From: Branchiostoma floridae
Taxonomy: Eukaryota; Chordata; Leptocardii; Amphioxiformes; Branchiostomatidae
Assembly: GCF_000003815.2 (NCBI RefSeq)
Contig: NC_049992.1
Span: 13,369,105-13,433,104, forward strand
Direction: 5' to 3'
Length of the DNA: 64,000 nt
Position numbers and translations under genes: made by a program. Position 1 is the first letter of the stretch; each line of letters opens with the position of its first letter. Below are positions 12,171 to 27,100 of this stretch, one piece after another. The notes below the pieces were generated by a model, which saw only the letters and a list, made by a program, of their open reading frames with translations, was not told the origin of the DNA and made no database searches.

Positions 12171-15100
12171 GCTGTACTTGAGCGGTTGGTCGTTTGCCCG
12201 GAGTGTGACCTGTACTCTGCTGAAGTACGTCAGGACCTGCGTGGCCGGCTCAGGGTGTTCTGGATCTTCTGCCCAGTTCAAGGTCAACTGGGGACGGCCA
12301 TTGACCTTCTCAAAGTCATAGCTCTTCAAGGGGATGGCCTGTGGGTCAAAGGTGAACACAATCAACCAATCACATAAAACTGACAGTCAAAGACTTTTAC
12401 ATCATGCTGCAAACATTACATGCTGACATTTTCCAGTCATTATACATATATTTGTAGAAGAAATATTTGTGTTTGTTTCAACAGTGAAGTAGAAATTCAA
12501 TACTCACATTGCAGTATGCCCTTTTGACGACCCCCAGTCTCCACACCAGTACGTCCACAGCCTGGTCCAGTACTCCCATCACCATGCCGTCCTCCTCCAG
12601 AGGACCACACTCCTGTAAACATCAGGGCACAAGATGTCAGGACTAAAGAGAGATGGATGGCAGTTGTATCCAGTATTTGATTATACGGCTACTGGGGTCC
12701 CTGACACAGGGGTAGGCAGCAATTGGATAGTCTTTACACCGCACTTCCATGCAGCTCCGTCCAGCAGGCTTACCCTACATAGACCGTACACCTTGTTGTC
12801 CCTACTAGTACATTCCATTCAGGATTTCCTTGGTCTCCCACCACCTCTGTTGCCTGACAATTTCAATTCGGTGATGGTTTTGTGACAAACATCACAGAAA
12901 ACTTCAACACCATACAACATTTCACAAGGACTTAGTGTTGACACTGACCTTGACAAAAGAGGCAAAGAACATGTCGGCACTGGCCTCCTGCACCCTCTTG
13001 GATGCGTCCTTCCTGTCATTACAGTGGTCTGTCATACCCTGTAGCTCCTCAGCAGACTTCTCCACAGCAGGACCACAACCTGGGATTGTCACACAGACCA
13101 TCATGTAATCATGACCATAACTAAATTTCCGAAACTTTAAGGACTGGTGGCAAGGTGTTTTTGTGCTTAGGGTTGTATACTAAAGTATACTAAAGAACCA
13201 ACCACACTCATTGACAACAGAAGGAGTCGTGAAGGGTGTGAGTGGATGAAACCTTAAAGTCCAGTCTGTCTAGTGATGACTGCTCCTACTTACTGCACAA
13301 GACAGTTATGTTATGCCTAAGCAGATCATAAGAAAAGAACTTTGCAAAGACCTGAGTCAGCTTACAGATGTGCCCTATGTGGCAGAGACTGCCATTCTCG
13401 TATAGGATTGTTCAGTCATAGTCAAAGGGCTGATATCAATTAGGATTTTACCATATTGACCAAAAGAGGCCATATATGTAGGGTGGCTTAGGCCTGGGTC
13501 ACATTTCCAAAGCGGGGCCCGGCCGGGATGTTTTAAGAAACAAAAAATCAAATTGTATACCTAGAAAATACACAAATTATGCCCTTGGATCTTATTTTGA
13601 CATTTTGTGTATTTTGATGCCTTTATATAATTTTTTTCGCTCCAATAGCCCTTGTTTAAAATGTGACCAAAGGTTATGCAAAACAGACAAGCAAACAGAC
13701 TTCTGGTATACTGTATGTTATTCACAGTTCTCCTGTACTTACCCAGACATGCCCCCAGCAGCCTGTGCACCAGGACATCAGCGTATCTCCTGATGGGTGA
13801 GGTGAAGTGTGTGTACAGAGGCACGTTCAGGGCGTAGTGATGGTACATCCCTTCTTCTGGTAGGCAGCCGCTGCAGAAGTACTTTGCAAGCTGCGAAAAA
13901 AGAACAAAAAAAAAACATTATAAAACCTTAGAATAGTCAAAGTTTGTTGCAATTTTTTGCCATTTGTGTAGTTAAATGTGAACAACAATCAATGATGGTG
14001 AACAAGCTTAAAGTGCATGGATACATAAGTGCAACAGAAGTTTAAACTACATGTACAGTACATTTGTACAGTACTAAATATAATGACATTATTAATATAC
14101 AAACAGCATCAAACCATCAGATTAACTGCCCTAGCAACAGCTCTTAAAATTTGTAGAATTATTTTCCAAGTAGCAAGTCTATACCATAGGCTTACCTGCA
14201 TAGGTTTAGATGCCATGGCAGTCAGGATGTAGAAAGTGGCCTGTGTCTCCACATCATCCCCAATGTAACGGGCAATGGATTGCTGAAAACCAGAGTAAGA
14301 CGTCATTGTATCATCTTTCCAAACTGGTGAATAACATTGGCATCAGATCTTAAAATGTATTACAAACTCTTTGGGGTGCAGTTCCTTTTCTTGGTGATCT
14401 ACATCAATAAAGGTTTGACATTCACGTAATTTTAAAATACCAGTAGGATACACAATACAAAAGTTACTTTTACATGTATGTATAAGTTTTGTAACAGTCA
14501 GGACTTTCAGATAGTGCTCACTCTATTTTGTCAGTGACAATATGTATGCACCAACATAGGCAAACAGTATACACTTGTCACATGTGAGAACCTGCAGCTC
14601 ACTTACATGTAGAGCCCCAGAGCTGCTGATGTCCAGGTTAATCCCCATTGTTCCACAGGTCTTTACCAGGTCCTCCACCATCTTGGGCTGGGGAGGGGGG
14701 TGGCGCCGCAGGACAGCTCGCTCCGGGAATGATTCGTGGATCTTGTGAGCCACCGCCATGTTGGCCAGCAGCATGAACTCTTCTATCAGCCTGTTGGGAA
14801 TCAAAATTAGCAAGGATATTGATTACAACCCCTTTCAAATAGAGTCTATGACAAGCAACCAAATATTCAACCTGTTGCTGAAAAAATTTTATAGATAAAG
14901 AACATAAGTTTTTACAATTTAAGTGTTTTGTTGTGCTTTAAATTGTGAAGCATACACTATTCCAATTACAAAATTAAGGGTCACACAAATCTAAGTTTGG
15001 TTGCTCATCTGGTGTAGAGGGGCACTGAATTTGTAGAAAAGCGCAGAGCTAAAGCTAAGTTTAACACTAGTACATTTTCTTTACTTTTGGGATGAAATGA

Positions 15101-18100
15101 TCATAACTGCGCTTTTATTCTAATTACATGTGGATACCCCTTGAAGAAACTTCCTGTCTATCCTATGCCAGTGTACAAACAAAGCCCAGATGTAAAAACC
15201 CAGTTCCATTTCACCAACCTGTTGCTGTCTCTGATCTGGTACACAGAGCAGCCGTTGGGCAGTCCTGACTCAGGGTCCAGGGAGAATGCCAATTTGGGCT
15301 GCAGAGAAAGAAAAAAAAGATTAGATAGCTTTGAGGATCTTGACAATCTCTTGCACTTGTTTGGTACTTGGATGAAAGTGACAAGTCTAACTGAATAAAC
15401 TTCATGACTGAGTTAAGCAGACCTTCACATTGGTAAAATCGTGTAATAAAATTATATAGTAGCTATGCAAATAAAATAATATACATGTACCTACAATGTA
15501 CCTTACCCTACCTGTATGTCACACAAAACAGGCTGAAAAAAAACATGTTTCCTACCTGGTCCAACCTCAGAGCTCCTCCGTCAAATCTCTTCTTTCTCAA
15601 GTTCTGAGAGATCTGCAAAAGACATAATGACAGTTCTGCTTCATCTGAACTTATAAAACATACATCTGGCCTTGCCTTCCAAAACAGGTTTTCTTGTATC
15701 TGATAAAAGTGCCTGTGTTTGCAATATGTTATTAAGGAATAGCACATAGCTTTTATTGTAAAAAGACAAAAACAGCCCATGAATTTGCTTTGTTCCCAAT
15801 GATAGAAGATAAGACATACCTTGTACAAGTTGAGAACCCTCTCTGCCACATCCTGTATAGAGTGCCCATCAGAGATGGTGGGGAGCTGCTCCTGGGTGGG
15901 GAGCTGGTCAGGGTTATCGATGATGCTCTGGGCGTGGTCGTAGCTCAGCTTCACGCAGGATCGGATGATGGTGCGGCCAAACCACTCATCCAGCACGTCT
16001 CCGGTCTCTGTCAGCTTCCAGATCACAGAGAAGGCCAAACGCTCCTGGGGTGAACAGCAGGTCAGATTAACTTACTGTCAAAGTAGGCACACAAAAAAAT
16101 TTAAAGAAAATTTATGCGCTCTTGGTGGCAAATGTGCAGATGTTGGCACACTGCAGCTGGAGCACCATATCCGTGTATTTTTGGCACGCCTTTTTGACAG
16201 ATAAGCCAAAGAGGCTCTGTGGGCATCACTCCATCGTCATGGTGCATGCACATTTTAAGTGTAGGGCGTACATCAAACCCTGGGCCTATTGGTTCCGAGT
16301 CGAATGCTCAAGTCGCTGTGCCACACAAGACCTCATGATCACACAAAGTAGATTCTACTGCAATATAACAATGGTGTTTTCAGGAAAAGGAAGAGTAATT
16401 ACAAAAACATACATGCAAGGAAATGTAGATCACCCTACATTTGAAGAAACATTTTCATCTACTGAAATATAAAATGACTGTACCTCAGCAGGGTTCAAGC
16501 TGCATAGTTGTTCACACAGTAGGCGGGGCAGCATGGGAATCACCTGCAGACACAAACACAGAATCTCATATGTTAAACATCAATCTGTACAATTCTTAAC
16601 TTGGTCTGGTACTTTTTATTGCAAATGAAATGATTAAATTAATAGTCTGACAAATTCTAATAAGGCACATGCATTGCAGTTCACCTGTGACAGCATTTCT
16701 GGACTCAATTTACTATTAATGTGGAAGTGATTTGAGTCGGACAAGATGTGATTTGATTCCAAACTTTGATACCCTTTTATAATTTCTTTCCTGTTGTACA
16801 CAACACCTGAAAATGTTGCATCTCAATTGAAGTTGAATGATGATATGTATATGATTGACATGATTGTTTGTCCCAAGGCAGATATATTGTATGACCCACC
16901 TTCTGTACCAGGTAGACACTTGTAGCTCTACAGGCTGCTGTCAGGTCCAGGGCTGTGTTCTCCTGGATGAAGTAACTCACATCTGCTATGTGAACACCCA
17001 CCTCATAGGTACCTGCCAAACACAAGAAAATAGTTTATGCTTGGTGGAATGTAGCCTCGCTGTACTTTAACAGATACTACTTGGCCATTACAAATGTCTG
17101 AAATGTAGCTTTGAAAACATTAGTTTTAAGGAGACACATCTGCTATGTGAACACCCACCTCATAGGTACCTGCCAAACACAAGAAAATAGCATTTATGCT
17201 TGGTAGAATGTAGCCTCACTGTACTTTAACAGATACTACTTAGCCATTACAAATATCTGAAATGTAGCTTTGAAAACATTAATTTTAAGGAGATTTACAG
17301 GTGAAATTCTTCAACATATACACAATCAGGACTTGAAATACTTTTTTCTGCATACCTGCACAGGTGCAAGTAACATTGAAAATTACCTACACCAGATAAT
17401 CTTTACCTGCACCACTTTGAATTTAGAACTCTGGATCAAACAAAAATTGTTCAGGAACCATTTCTGTTTTTTCTTCTATATACTTTATAGGTTGTAACAG
17501 TTTGTGCCACTAATAACAATCCACATACACCTTCATCATAGGACATTTATGTATAAAACCCAGTAAATGGACCAGTGCAGGTTAGGTGCAGGTTGACACC
17601 AGAAATACCTGCACAGCTCCAATTTTACCTGCACTAACCTGCATATGCAGGTGGTATTTCGAGCCCTGACAATGCATGGGGAAAATAAAGTTTGGATGGT
17701 AATTACACACATACAACAGACACGCGGTACTGTTACTGTTATGGCAAATCTTTTACAGCATGTCAACAATATTGTACCTTAGATATAATGTGTACTGCAG
17801 TAATTGAAGGATATTAATCTCAGAGTTGAAAGTAAATATTTATGTCTAATATGATATTTCATCCCCTCCAAGTACTAGTATATATACTATAGAACTGTAA
17901 GTTTTTTTGGGTAACCAACCGTCATCAAGTTTGTTACAGGACACAGCATCGTCCAGGTCCCTCGCTGTGGCTGGGTCAATGGTGAAGATACAATCCAGTC
18001 TGAGGTCCCTCCTGTTCTCAAACTCCTCCTAGCAGATAAAAACAGAACAGCAGACAAAATTTGAGTAAGTTTTAACAGAAACAAAGGCTCATACGTTAAG

Positions 18101-21100
18101 TTTTACAATGCATAAATTTTAGGTATCAATCTTAAGTTCCACACTTAAAAGTACAAAATTGATACCAAATATATTAAACATAGAAAAAAAGTAAGTGTAA
18201 TAACTTACAGCTGGAATGGACCATGGTAAATCTTGTGGCAGGCACTGTAGAACCTATAACAAAAGGAATCAAAAGCTCTTATTACAGTATAGTACATTCT
18301 CCAATGACTCATGAACTAGCACAGGTGCTTTTCTCAGTTACTTATTACATTAGAAACACAACTGTTTATGAATCAATACACTAACAATTGACATATTAAG
18401 CTTTCCATTGAAGGTAAGGTACATAAACCGTGTAACCAAAAGGAAGTAGAGAACGTACCACTTCGCTGAACTCGGAAAAGTCCACCCCATTCTCCACCAG
18501 TAAGCCTTCTGTCTCAGGCTCAATCTGTCCAGCCTCTCCCAGGCTCTTTGCTAACCTCCTGTGTATTAGTATAAAGGCAAGGGTCAGAAAAACAATTCAC
18601 AAATCTCTTTTATATCAAACACATACAGTGACATGTTACATCATTGATTGTGCCATTCGGCTGGAGATATACATTGTATAATATATGTCAGATGTACATG
18701 TATGTCGATGAAGGTTAGACATCCAGGTAATAAGATATGCCAAAAACCAGTTACTGAAGCAACTGGATATGATTTTGGAAACGGTCAGACTTTTCAAACA
18801 CCATCTGGTGTCTTTCGTCAGTGACACTGTGTCACTGACGAAAGACATTGGATGGTGTCTGAAATGTCTGACGGTTTCAAAAGTCATATCCAGTTGCTTC
18901 AGTAACTGTTTTATTGGGCGTATGTCAGATGTAACTATTGGCATTATATATTGAGTGTGATGCACAATGAACTCGTGTATATACAGCATCTGCAGGGATG
19001 GAGATAGCATACAAAAATCTATTATTTCATGAGGTTAAATAACAAAAAGGTCCATGATTTCTTGAACCAGTATCATCCAGAAGTAATAGGAGGCTTAGTA
19101 GACTTAAGTGATATTAACCAAGATCTGTATCATGCAAAATGGTAAAGGTTTTAAAGCACTCTTCTGCATTTTATAAGAAAAGAGAAGGGACACCTACGCT
19201 TCAGCAAACCCAGAGTCCTCCTTCCAGTCCGTTATTCTGGCGATGAAGAGGAATTTGGCGTGATCTTCTGGTCGTTCCTTGAACCCTGCGGGACAGTCCT
19301 CCAGCGGGACCTTTAGCCTGGGCAGGCGATGGTCGATGGGGGAAAACAGAACCTTCTCCCTGTCCTGTCACAAACAAAAAACACTTCAGGATCATGTGGT
19401 GTTCTTCTGTTATATCTGAATAGCAATGTATGGTATATCATTTTAGCAATTTGATGCCATTACACATACCCTCAGCTCATTTTTCCTTTTTATCATATAC
19501 TTACAGGTCAGTATGACATGTACTGTGACACTATTTTATGCAAATATCAGATTTATACCAGATTGACTTAAGCCACATAATCTATAATGGAGTGACTGGG
19601 AAATGATATGGGTTTTCAGAACTCTCCCCAACATATGCGATTACATGGAGCTGTCGTGCAAATAGCTGGAGTCTACTGTACTACATTTGCTTCTGGATTC
19701 TTACATTATACTTACTGATAGCTTTGTCATTTTCAAACATCGAAGCCAGAAAACTTTGAGTCCTCACCTTGTCATCCAGCTTCTTGAGGTGGCCCGTACA
19801 GGCTCTGGAATGTTTCTTCTCATAGATGTAAACTACCTGTAGGGGAATAGAAGGGACAATTAATCGTTAAAACAACACAACCAAGGATTGTGAAATATAC
19901 AAGATCCATTCTTTCATTAACATTCACAAAGTTTGGATTATACAGACAGTCATAATAGGCATAGAAAAATAATAGCTTAAAATATAAATGCAGACAGCAG
20001 GAGTTACAAAGTCTATCCCTAGACGACATACAAGACTGATTAAAAAAAAAGAAATTTAATCAATCTAAATGACAGTTATATTTCCCCCTCAGTGATACCT
20101 CAACAGAGGTTTCAGAGCAGTATCAAGAAGAAGAAGAAGAAGGAATACAATCATGTATTTCCAAATTGTATGTTTCAAAAGAATAAATCTGACTGAGGCC
20201 AGAAATAAGTGGAGCCACACACTGATCATCACTTAGGCCAAGGGGGAAAATGTTGTATTTCCTATTTCAATACAATACAAGTTAACAATGTCAAACTTTG
20301 ATTTTGTGTATAGTGGTTTCAAATCCTTGGATACACTGAATTTTCATTAGATAGGACAAACAGGTATTTTTTTTTTACTTGAACAGGAAGCAGGCTGAAT
20401 AAGAGTTCTAACTGTAAACTACCTTTTGTATGTGGTCGGGAAACAGGAAACACAACATTTTTTCCCTAGGCCTTAGTTCCCTAAATAAATTATACTGACA
20501 CATTCACTACACCCCCCACTTGTTCTGTCATCCACAATCTGGGACCAAGCTAACAATGCCAACCTTGGTACTAGTCCAAAACTTTGCCCTAGACTACACC
20601 TCTGCTAAGTGACCATCAAATTTTTAACTTTTTGATAATATTCAAATGTAGTAAAATTACATGTCAAGTATTATATTTTTCAAGTTCTACCTACAATGCA
20701 AACATCCTTTTTTATCATCTCATCTCCTGCTATGATTTTATACACTCAGTCACTCAATTAGTATCATGTACGCTCACCTTGGCAGTTTTCTGCAGGAATT
20801 GTTCAGGAACAGTGGTGGGGTCGATACCTGGTTTCTCAGCTGCCTTTGGTGTCTTAGCAGACCCCGCTTTAGGAGGTTGTCTTCCTAAAAAGGCAAAGAA
20901 TTTCAGTTAATGAAAACCTGAATCCCAACAGTAACAAGACAATGTCAACAACTTTCAGGACTGCATACATCCCTATGGGGATTATCTCAGTTACAAAAAA
21001 GGATTGTAGTCCCAAGGACTTTGTTTCAAAATAAAATAAGAAAAAAAGTAGCTTACGAGATAGTATTGACCAGGGGTTTAGCCAGCGTCCGTTTTTCCGT

Positions 21101-24100
21101 CAATTGACGGAAATTTGCTGCGTCTGACGGAAAAATTTTAAAACCAATCCGTCAACCTTGACGGACAAAAATCCTTGGTGGAAGCTACAGGCGGCTTGGG
21201 GACGCCGTCCACGGCCGTAAAAGCCACACACTGTTTGTTTTGCTATTGTTATGATTGTTGACAATGTGTGTCGGCGCGCTTTCGCATACGATAATCTCAT
21301 TAAAACCCGTTTTTCAAGGTCTCAGTTCAGTCCTTCTAATCAATTTTCGCGGTTTTCGCGACAATTGTAATTGGCTGACGGAAAAAAAATTCGAGCTGGC
21401 TAAAGCCCTGGTATTGACACATTAATATGAAAACATACAAATGTATGTTCATTACGAATGTATGTACATAAGCTTTCATTGCTAACCTTTAGGTGTTGTT
21501 TGTTCCCCAGGCTTCAATCTCCCGGCCTTATCTGGGGTTCTGGTGGGTGTCCTCGCTGCTGCACCCTTTGCTGCCGCGCCCTTAGCTGGTGTTTTTGCCC
21601 CCTTTCCAGCAGGATCTTTCTTTTTTCTATCGTTCTTCACTCCGACTTCTTTTTCCGATGATTTTGAGGAGTCGCTCTCCTTGGGCGACCCAGCAGTTCC
21701 ACTGGAAGATGCAGCATCCCCACTGCCTTCTGTAAGTGGAGACTGCGGTCCAGCAGTGGTGTCTACTGCTGCCTGGGCACCTGCTGGTTCAGGTGTGCGT
21801 AGTGCTAACTGCTTCATGCCTTCTGTCAGCTGTGTCATTGGACTGGTACCATCGGAAGTTGCAGCTGTCTTAAGATTTTTAAAAAGTTCATATTCCTGTT
21901 GTAAGACCTGTAACAATAGTGTACGGAATGCTGTAATTCAGGAAAGGATATATTATACAAAAAAATATCTGTTGATATGTATTTTCGTCAGTTGTTTTGT
22001 GCAGAAACTTTCAATAGTGTTTTATGTATATACTCTTGTTCAGGGCAGAACAAATGTATTCACTTATTCTGTTCCTTCAGCATTTGTGCACTCTTATTAT
22101 GTAAACCATTAAGACATACAACAATAACAATAGACAATAACTTTTTGCAATGCCATGTGCTCCTTATAAGTTATACAACAAGCATAATTGTGCCATTAAA
22201 AAGCTGGATTGTCATATGAAACTGCAAACTGAATGCTTTTCTTAGCTCCCCCACACCTCCCACAACCAAACTAGCAAGAGTTCATACAAACAATTTCAAC
22301 TTGTATCCCCCCTCCCCCATGAATTCTTGAGTGTAATCTTCTGCATTATTTTGCACATGTGCCTGACATGAGTTCCTCCTGTGGGAGTGTGCAGGTGGCA
22401 GCTCAGTTAGAGACAGTGATAGGGAGAGCCGTGTGGGCTGACTGTGATCTGGGACAAGTTGATACAGGTTTGGAGTGCTCGACAATCCAGGCATACCACA
22501 CATAATGACTGAAGCACCAAATATGAGACCTCAGGGTCCACGCATCATGTGTCACAGGACAGCCATGTGGGCAAATGATCCCACTGAGTCATTAGAGTAG
22601 ATAGACTTTCAACATAGTCAGGCTACATGTACAAGTATATCTGATTCACATTAGGGAAAGCATGAATAAAAGGGGTTTTATCTTTTCTGTTTTGTCTCTT
22701 ATAACAATCAATCTATTGCTATCTCTTGGCTCTCTAACAGTTTATCACTATCATTGAGTTAATACTATATTGAGTTAATACTATAATAGTAACTTTACGT
22801 GTTTTCAATAGTCACTGATCGAAGAATCATTTTATTAACTTATACTATAGGACTCCATGTAATTTGTATCTCTGCTATATTTTATTTGGCCCTTTTCCCC
22901 TCATAACCTCATAAAAGCGACCTGCAGGCCGATTTGAGCCTCTCATGAATAAAAAAAGGTTCAAACAAACAAACATACAAACAAGACCACAATGAATTGT
23001 TCTACTATCCACTTACCCTCCACTCAGACCTGGGCAGTACCTTCAGCACCACAATGTCCCCGTTCAGGGCTCTGTTACGAGCATGCAGCCCCGGGATGTA
23101 CAGGTCTGACATGCCATCCTGTAGGGTGAACAGGGAACAATAAACATAACATCTTACAGTTACACCATGCTATCTGGACATCTGGTAACAAAACATATAC
23201 ACTGTAGACAACTTTCTAAATGTATGATATGTGTGAAAGCCTTTTTTATTTACAACAAGCAGGAACTGATCATGGGCTATAACCATTAAGTCTTGATATA
23301 ACATTTTACACCTAATAATATGACACCTAACATAGCTACACAAGTGAAAACAGATAAGTAGAGTATAAAGACAAAAATATGTAGTTTAGACTGAGTTGCC
23401 TTTTTGCACATTATAATCGCAGTTTGAAATAACATCCTAAAAATCAAATTAATGGTTGTGATATGCAAATCTAATGCTACTCACCGGAGCAGGAACATAG
23501 GCATCTTCAAAGTTCCTGGCGTTGATTCTCAAGGCACCCTTGATAAAGTCTCCTTTCTTCAACCCCTCTGCCACGGCTTCTCTACTGATGTACTGCTCAA
23601 AAGGCTGTCAAAGGAAAAACAATGCATCAAAATCAGTACTTTTTTTCCATAGTAAATTAAAAGACTTTTCCAATTTGATGACAGTCTATAGATTTAAATG
23701 AAACTCAGCAAACTTAGTAGAATCAGAAAACTTGGGCTGTAATTCAATGATTGTTATTACCCTTTACATGAGGTGATTATTACCTGCATGCCCCTGCCTG
23801 GAGTCCTGCCTGGTGTTGGGGCTCCCTTCCCACTTGGAGTCTTAGCCTTGTTCTTCATGACTGCGTCCTTGGCTGCAGGTGTTGCCGGCGCCTTTGGTCT
23901 TGCCTTCAGGCCAGGTGTGGCAGGTGCCTTGGCCCCAGCCTTTGGGGCAGCCTTAGCAGCACCTGCTACAGGGGCAGACTTTGCCCTTGCAGGTGTAGCT
24001 GGTGTCTTCTTCTCTGCAGCTGACTTGGCTGCAGCTGCAGACTGCGCTCTAGGTGTTGCCTTCCCTGCGGCACCTGTGGCATCAGCCTTCTTTGCTGCAG

Positions 24101-27100
24101 GTACTCTTGTGGCAGGTGTTGCACCTGTTTTCTTTGCAGCAGATGTAGTTGCTGAGGCAGGCCTCCTTGTGGCTCCCAGGGCAGGCTTCTTATCGGCAGC
24201 AGCTGTTTTGGCAGAGGCAAGCCTTGTTGCTGTGTCTGGCTTCTTCGTTGGTTCCTTCTTTGCTGCAGTAGCTGATGAAGGTCTTGCAGCTGCCCCAGTT
24301 TTGGCAGCAGCTGTTCTTGTTCCCAGGGTGCCAGCCGGCTTCTTGGCAGCTGTTTTTGGCTCTGCCTTCGGTGCAGCGGCACCTGCAGGTTTGGGTCGAG
24401 CTGTCCTCGTCGGGATACCAGCCTTCTTCTCTGCAGGCTTTTTTGCAGCAGCAGAAGGTTTTGGGGTTACCTGGTCGCCAAGAGCAGCAGCAGCGTCCAC
24501 AGCTACCTCAACTGAATCCACCGACGCTTGTTCCTCAGCACTGCTCCCTGTTGCTGCAGCCTTTGTCAAAGGTTTGGGTCTGGCTGCACCTGGCTTGCGG
24601 TCTGTTTTTGTCTTGGGTACTGCCCCGCTAGGTGGCGCCTTTGTGGTCTTTGCCGGAGCACTGGCAGGTTTTGCCGCCCTGGTGGCTGCAGTACCTGTGG
24701 TCTTGGCAGATGGCGCTGTTGCAGGCCTGGTGAGCTTCTTAGTTTTCGGTTCTGAGACAGATGATGGCTTTTTCGTTGGTTCTGCAGCCTTTGTAGTCTT
24801 AGTCGCCCCAACAGCACCTAACTTCTTCTTAGCAGGAGGAGCTTCTTTTGACACAGACGATGGCGGGGTGGGTCGCTTGGTGATATCCTTCCCAGCAGGC
24901 TTTGCAGCAGCAGTTTTCCCTGGAGGTTTAGTCTTCGGCGCAGCCTTGTCAGCGGTCTTGGTTTTGGCAGCTGCCGCAGCTGCAGGCTTGGCTTTCTTCA
25001 CCTTCTCTTCTGCCTTAGCTTCCTCTGGAGGCTTTACTTCAGCACTGCAAGAGTGGAGAAGAGTTTAAAAATACAGAGAGATGGTTCGTCTGAACATAGA
25101 ATACACAACAAGTTTGGCAATTGTCAGTATGAAAAGAAGATTGAAAGGGTCTAGAGTACGATACACTCTACCAGCATCCCTTTCAACTGCATACATTTGG
25201 TTGGTTGACATGAATTGTAGATGTACATGCCTAATGCTTACAGTTACAGTTACATAATAAAATTAATGAGCCCTGAAATTTTGATGTGCTATTGTAAGAC
25301 CCCAAAGTTACACCCCCATAAGTATAATAGGATAGGCCAATGGCCCAGAGAGGACAGAGACATTCTGGAACCAGAACTGGATTAGACCAGATTTGTACAG
25401 TAAGCTTTTGTATGCACCCAATTTTGCATGAAATGTCAATGGAACTTGAAGGGTCAGCTATCATTATTTGTTATTCAGTCACTGACAATTTACCTTAACT
25501 CCATACATACATGAACACAGGCATACTGTAGTTATCCTTATTATATGATACCTTAGTGAAATATATGGGTGACTAAATAACAATACTCAATAGCCTTTTG
25601 TACATTTGTAAACCGTGACATATTACTCATATACAATGTTTACACTTTATCCTGACTGTAGCACAGAGATAGTAAAACCTGCTGGATTAGATGTCATAAA
25701 GCCTGCATGTTGTTTACTAGAGAAGGAACATTATACAGGATGTGGGCAGCCAGTACACAACTGATAACAGGCCAGAAAATTTTATCAGTACAGAGAGAAT
25801 GCTTCTGATATGATAATGTAGATCTTATCATAGTTTTCAGTTTCCTAAATGCTGAATATCTTAAGTATCCAAAACATCAAATCATTTTAACAGAATTATT
25901 TCTAAGGCTGCATTTTATGAAAAGTTTATGATTATTACATAATGTCAACAAAGATGGTATTGGTGGTTAGTCCTTGTCAGTTTCCAGCAATCCAGGCTTG
26001 GGATTCATATGCTTTCTATTTTTACACAGAGGAGAGTTTACTTATCAAAATAGCTTGCCCTGGTGGCCTGGTAGTCACTCTAGTGTCACAATACTGAAGA
26101 AACCTCAGTACACATTTGAACACACAGACACTGGAATTACATGCATACATGCACTGCAAAACCACGAAATTTTACAGTAGGGTAAGCCACATGGGTATGG
26201 TTTGTAAATTGTTTTTATACTGGCTAAATGAACAATCTAAAATTTACATACCATACTAGTGCTTCATACTTTCAAACCTTAAATGATCAACAAAGACTAA
26301 ATACTTTCTAAAATTCTTGATTTCACTGATAAGATAGAATATATAACTTTTTACTATACAGCCCTTTACTGTGTATCTACTGCATATCAAAATTCAGAAT
26401 ATCATAAATAATACTTACACAGCTTCAGTCTTTGGTGCTTCCTCTTTCACCTGTAAAAGTACACATACATGCAACATTATTTGGTGGTATGTTTAACTGG
26501 TTTTCCCTCCTATATGTAATAGTCAACAAAATCAGACAAGCACTATATCATGTTGAGAGAGGAAGTCCCTCTTTGTATAAATGTAAATTTATTTGTATAT
26601 AATCCTGGCTTAACACGGACATGTGCAAAAGGCAGAAAATTGACCTCTTTGCTCAATGGCACCTGTAATTGTAACAAGCCATTTAACTTCCTGTAGCAAT
26701 GAAGCAGAAAATCTGTGCAAATTTGCGCCAAAATTTAGGTCAGCCAATCTTTAATGGAGTAGTGTCCAAAAGGGTTAAACTACATGTACATGTAGATACC
26801 CAAACGTACATATAACATCAGATACAGCAGTTTAGATATAGGCACTAGTAATAGTATGAAGCCCTATAGTACCTAAAAGCAAGGTGCTTGATAAAAGCTC
26901 CTTGCTAAAAGTTTGTTATTTTTCATCTTGTCTAAGTGCAAAAAGATGCTGTATTTTCAACAAAACAGATGGTGTTTCTGCATTATATCATTTATAGAAT
27001 TAATGTCTTTGGTTGTGCTTAAAACAAAGAGAGGGGACAGTGAAGAGAAATAACAAAGTAAAATGTTATCTTACTTCTTCTTTATCAACAGGTTCTGCAA

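Noticed and set aside
18636-19010. Overlapping open frames on both strands encoding the same [12 protein letters not shown] peptide
   Set aside because: Explained by the fold-back element at 18748-18908; the two strands read the same arms.
23773-25068. 431-codon Ala/Gly/Val-rich open frame on the plus strand
   Set aside because: It is the antisense shadow of the Lys/Ala/Pro-rich DIS3L2 exon, whose GC-rich repetitive codons keep the opposite strand open. It has no family match and no splice or start context.
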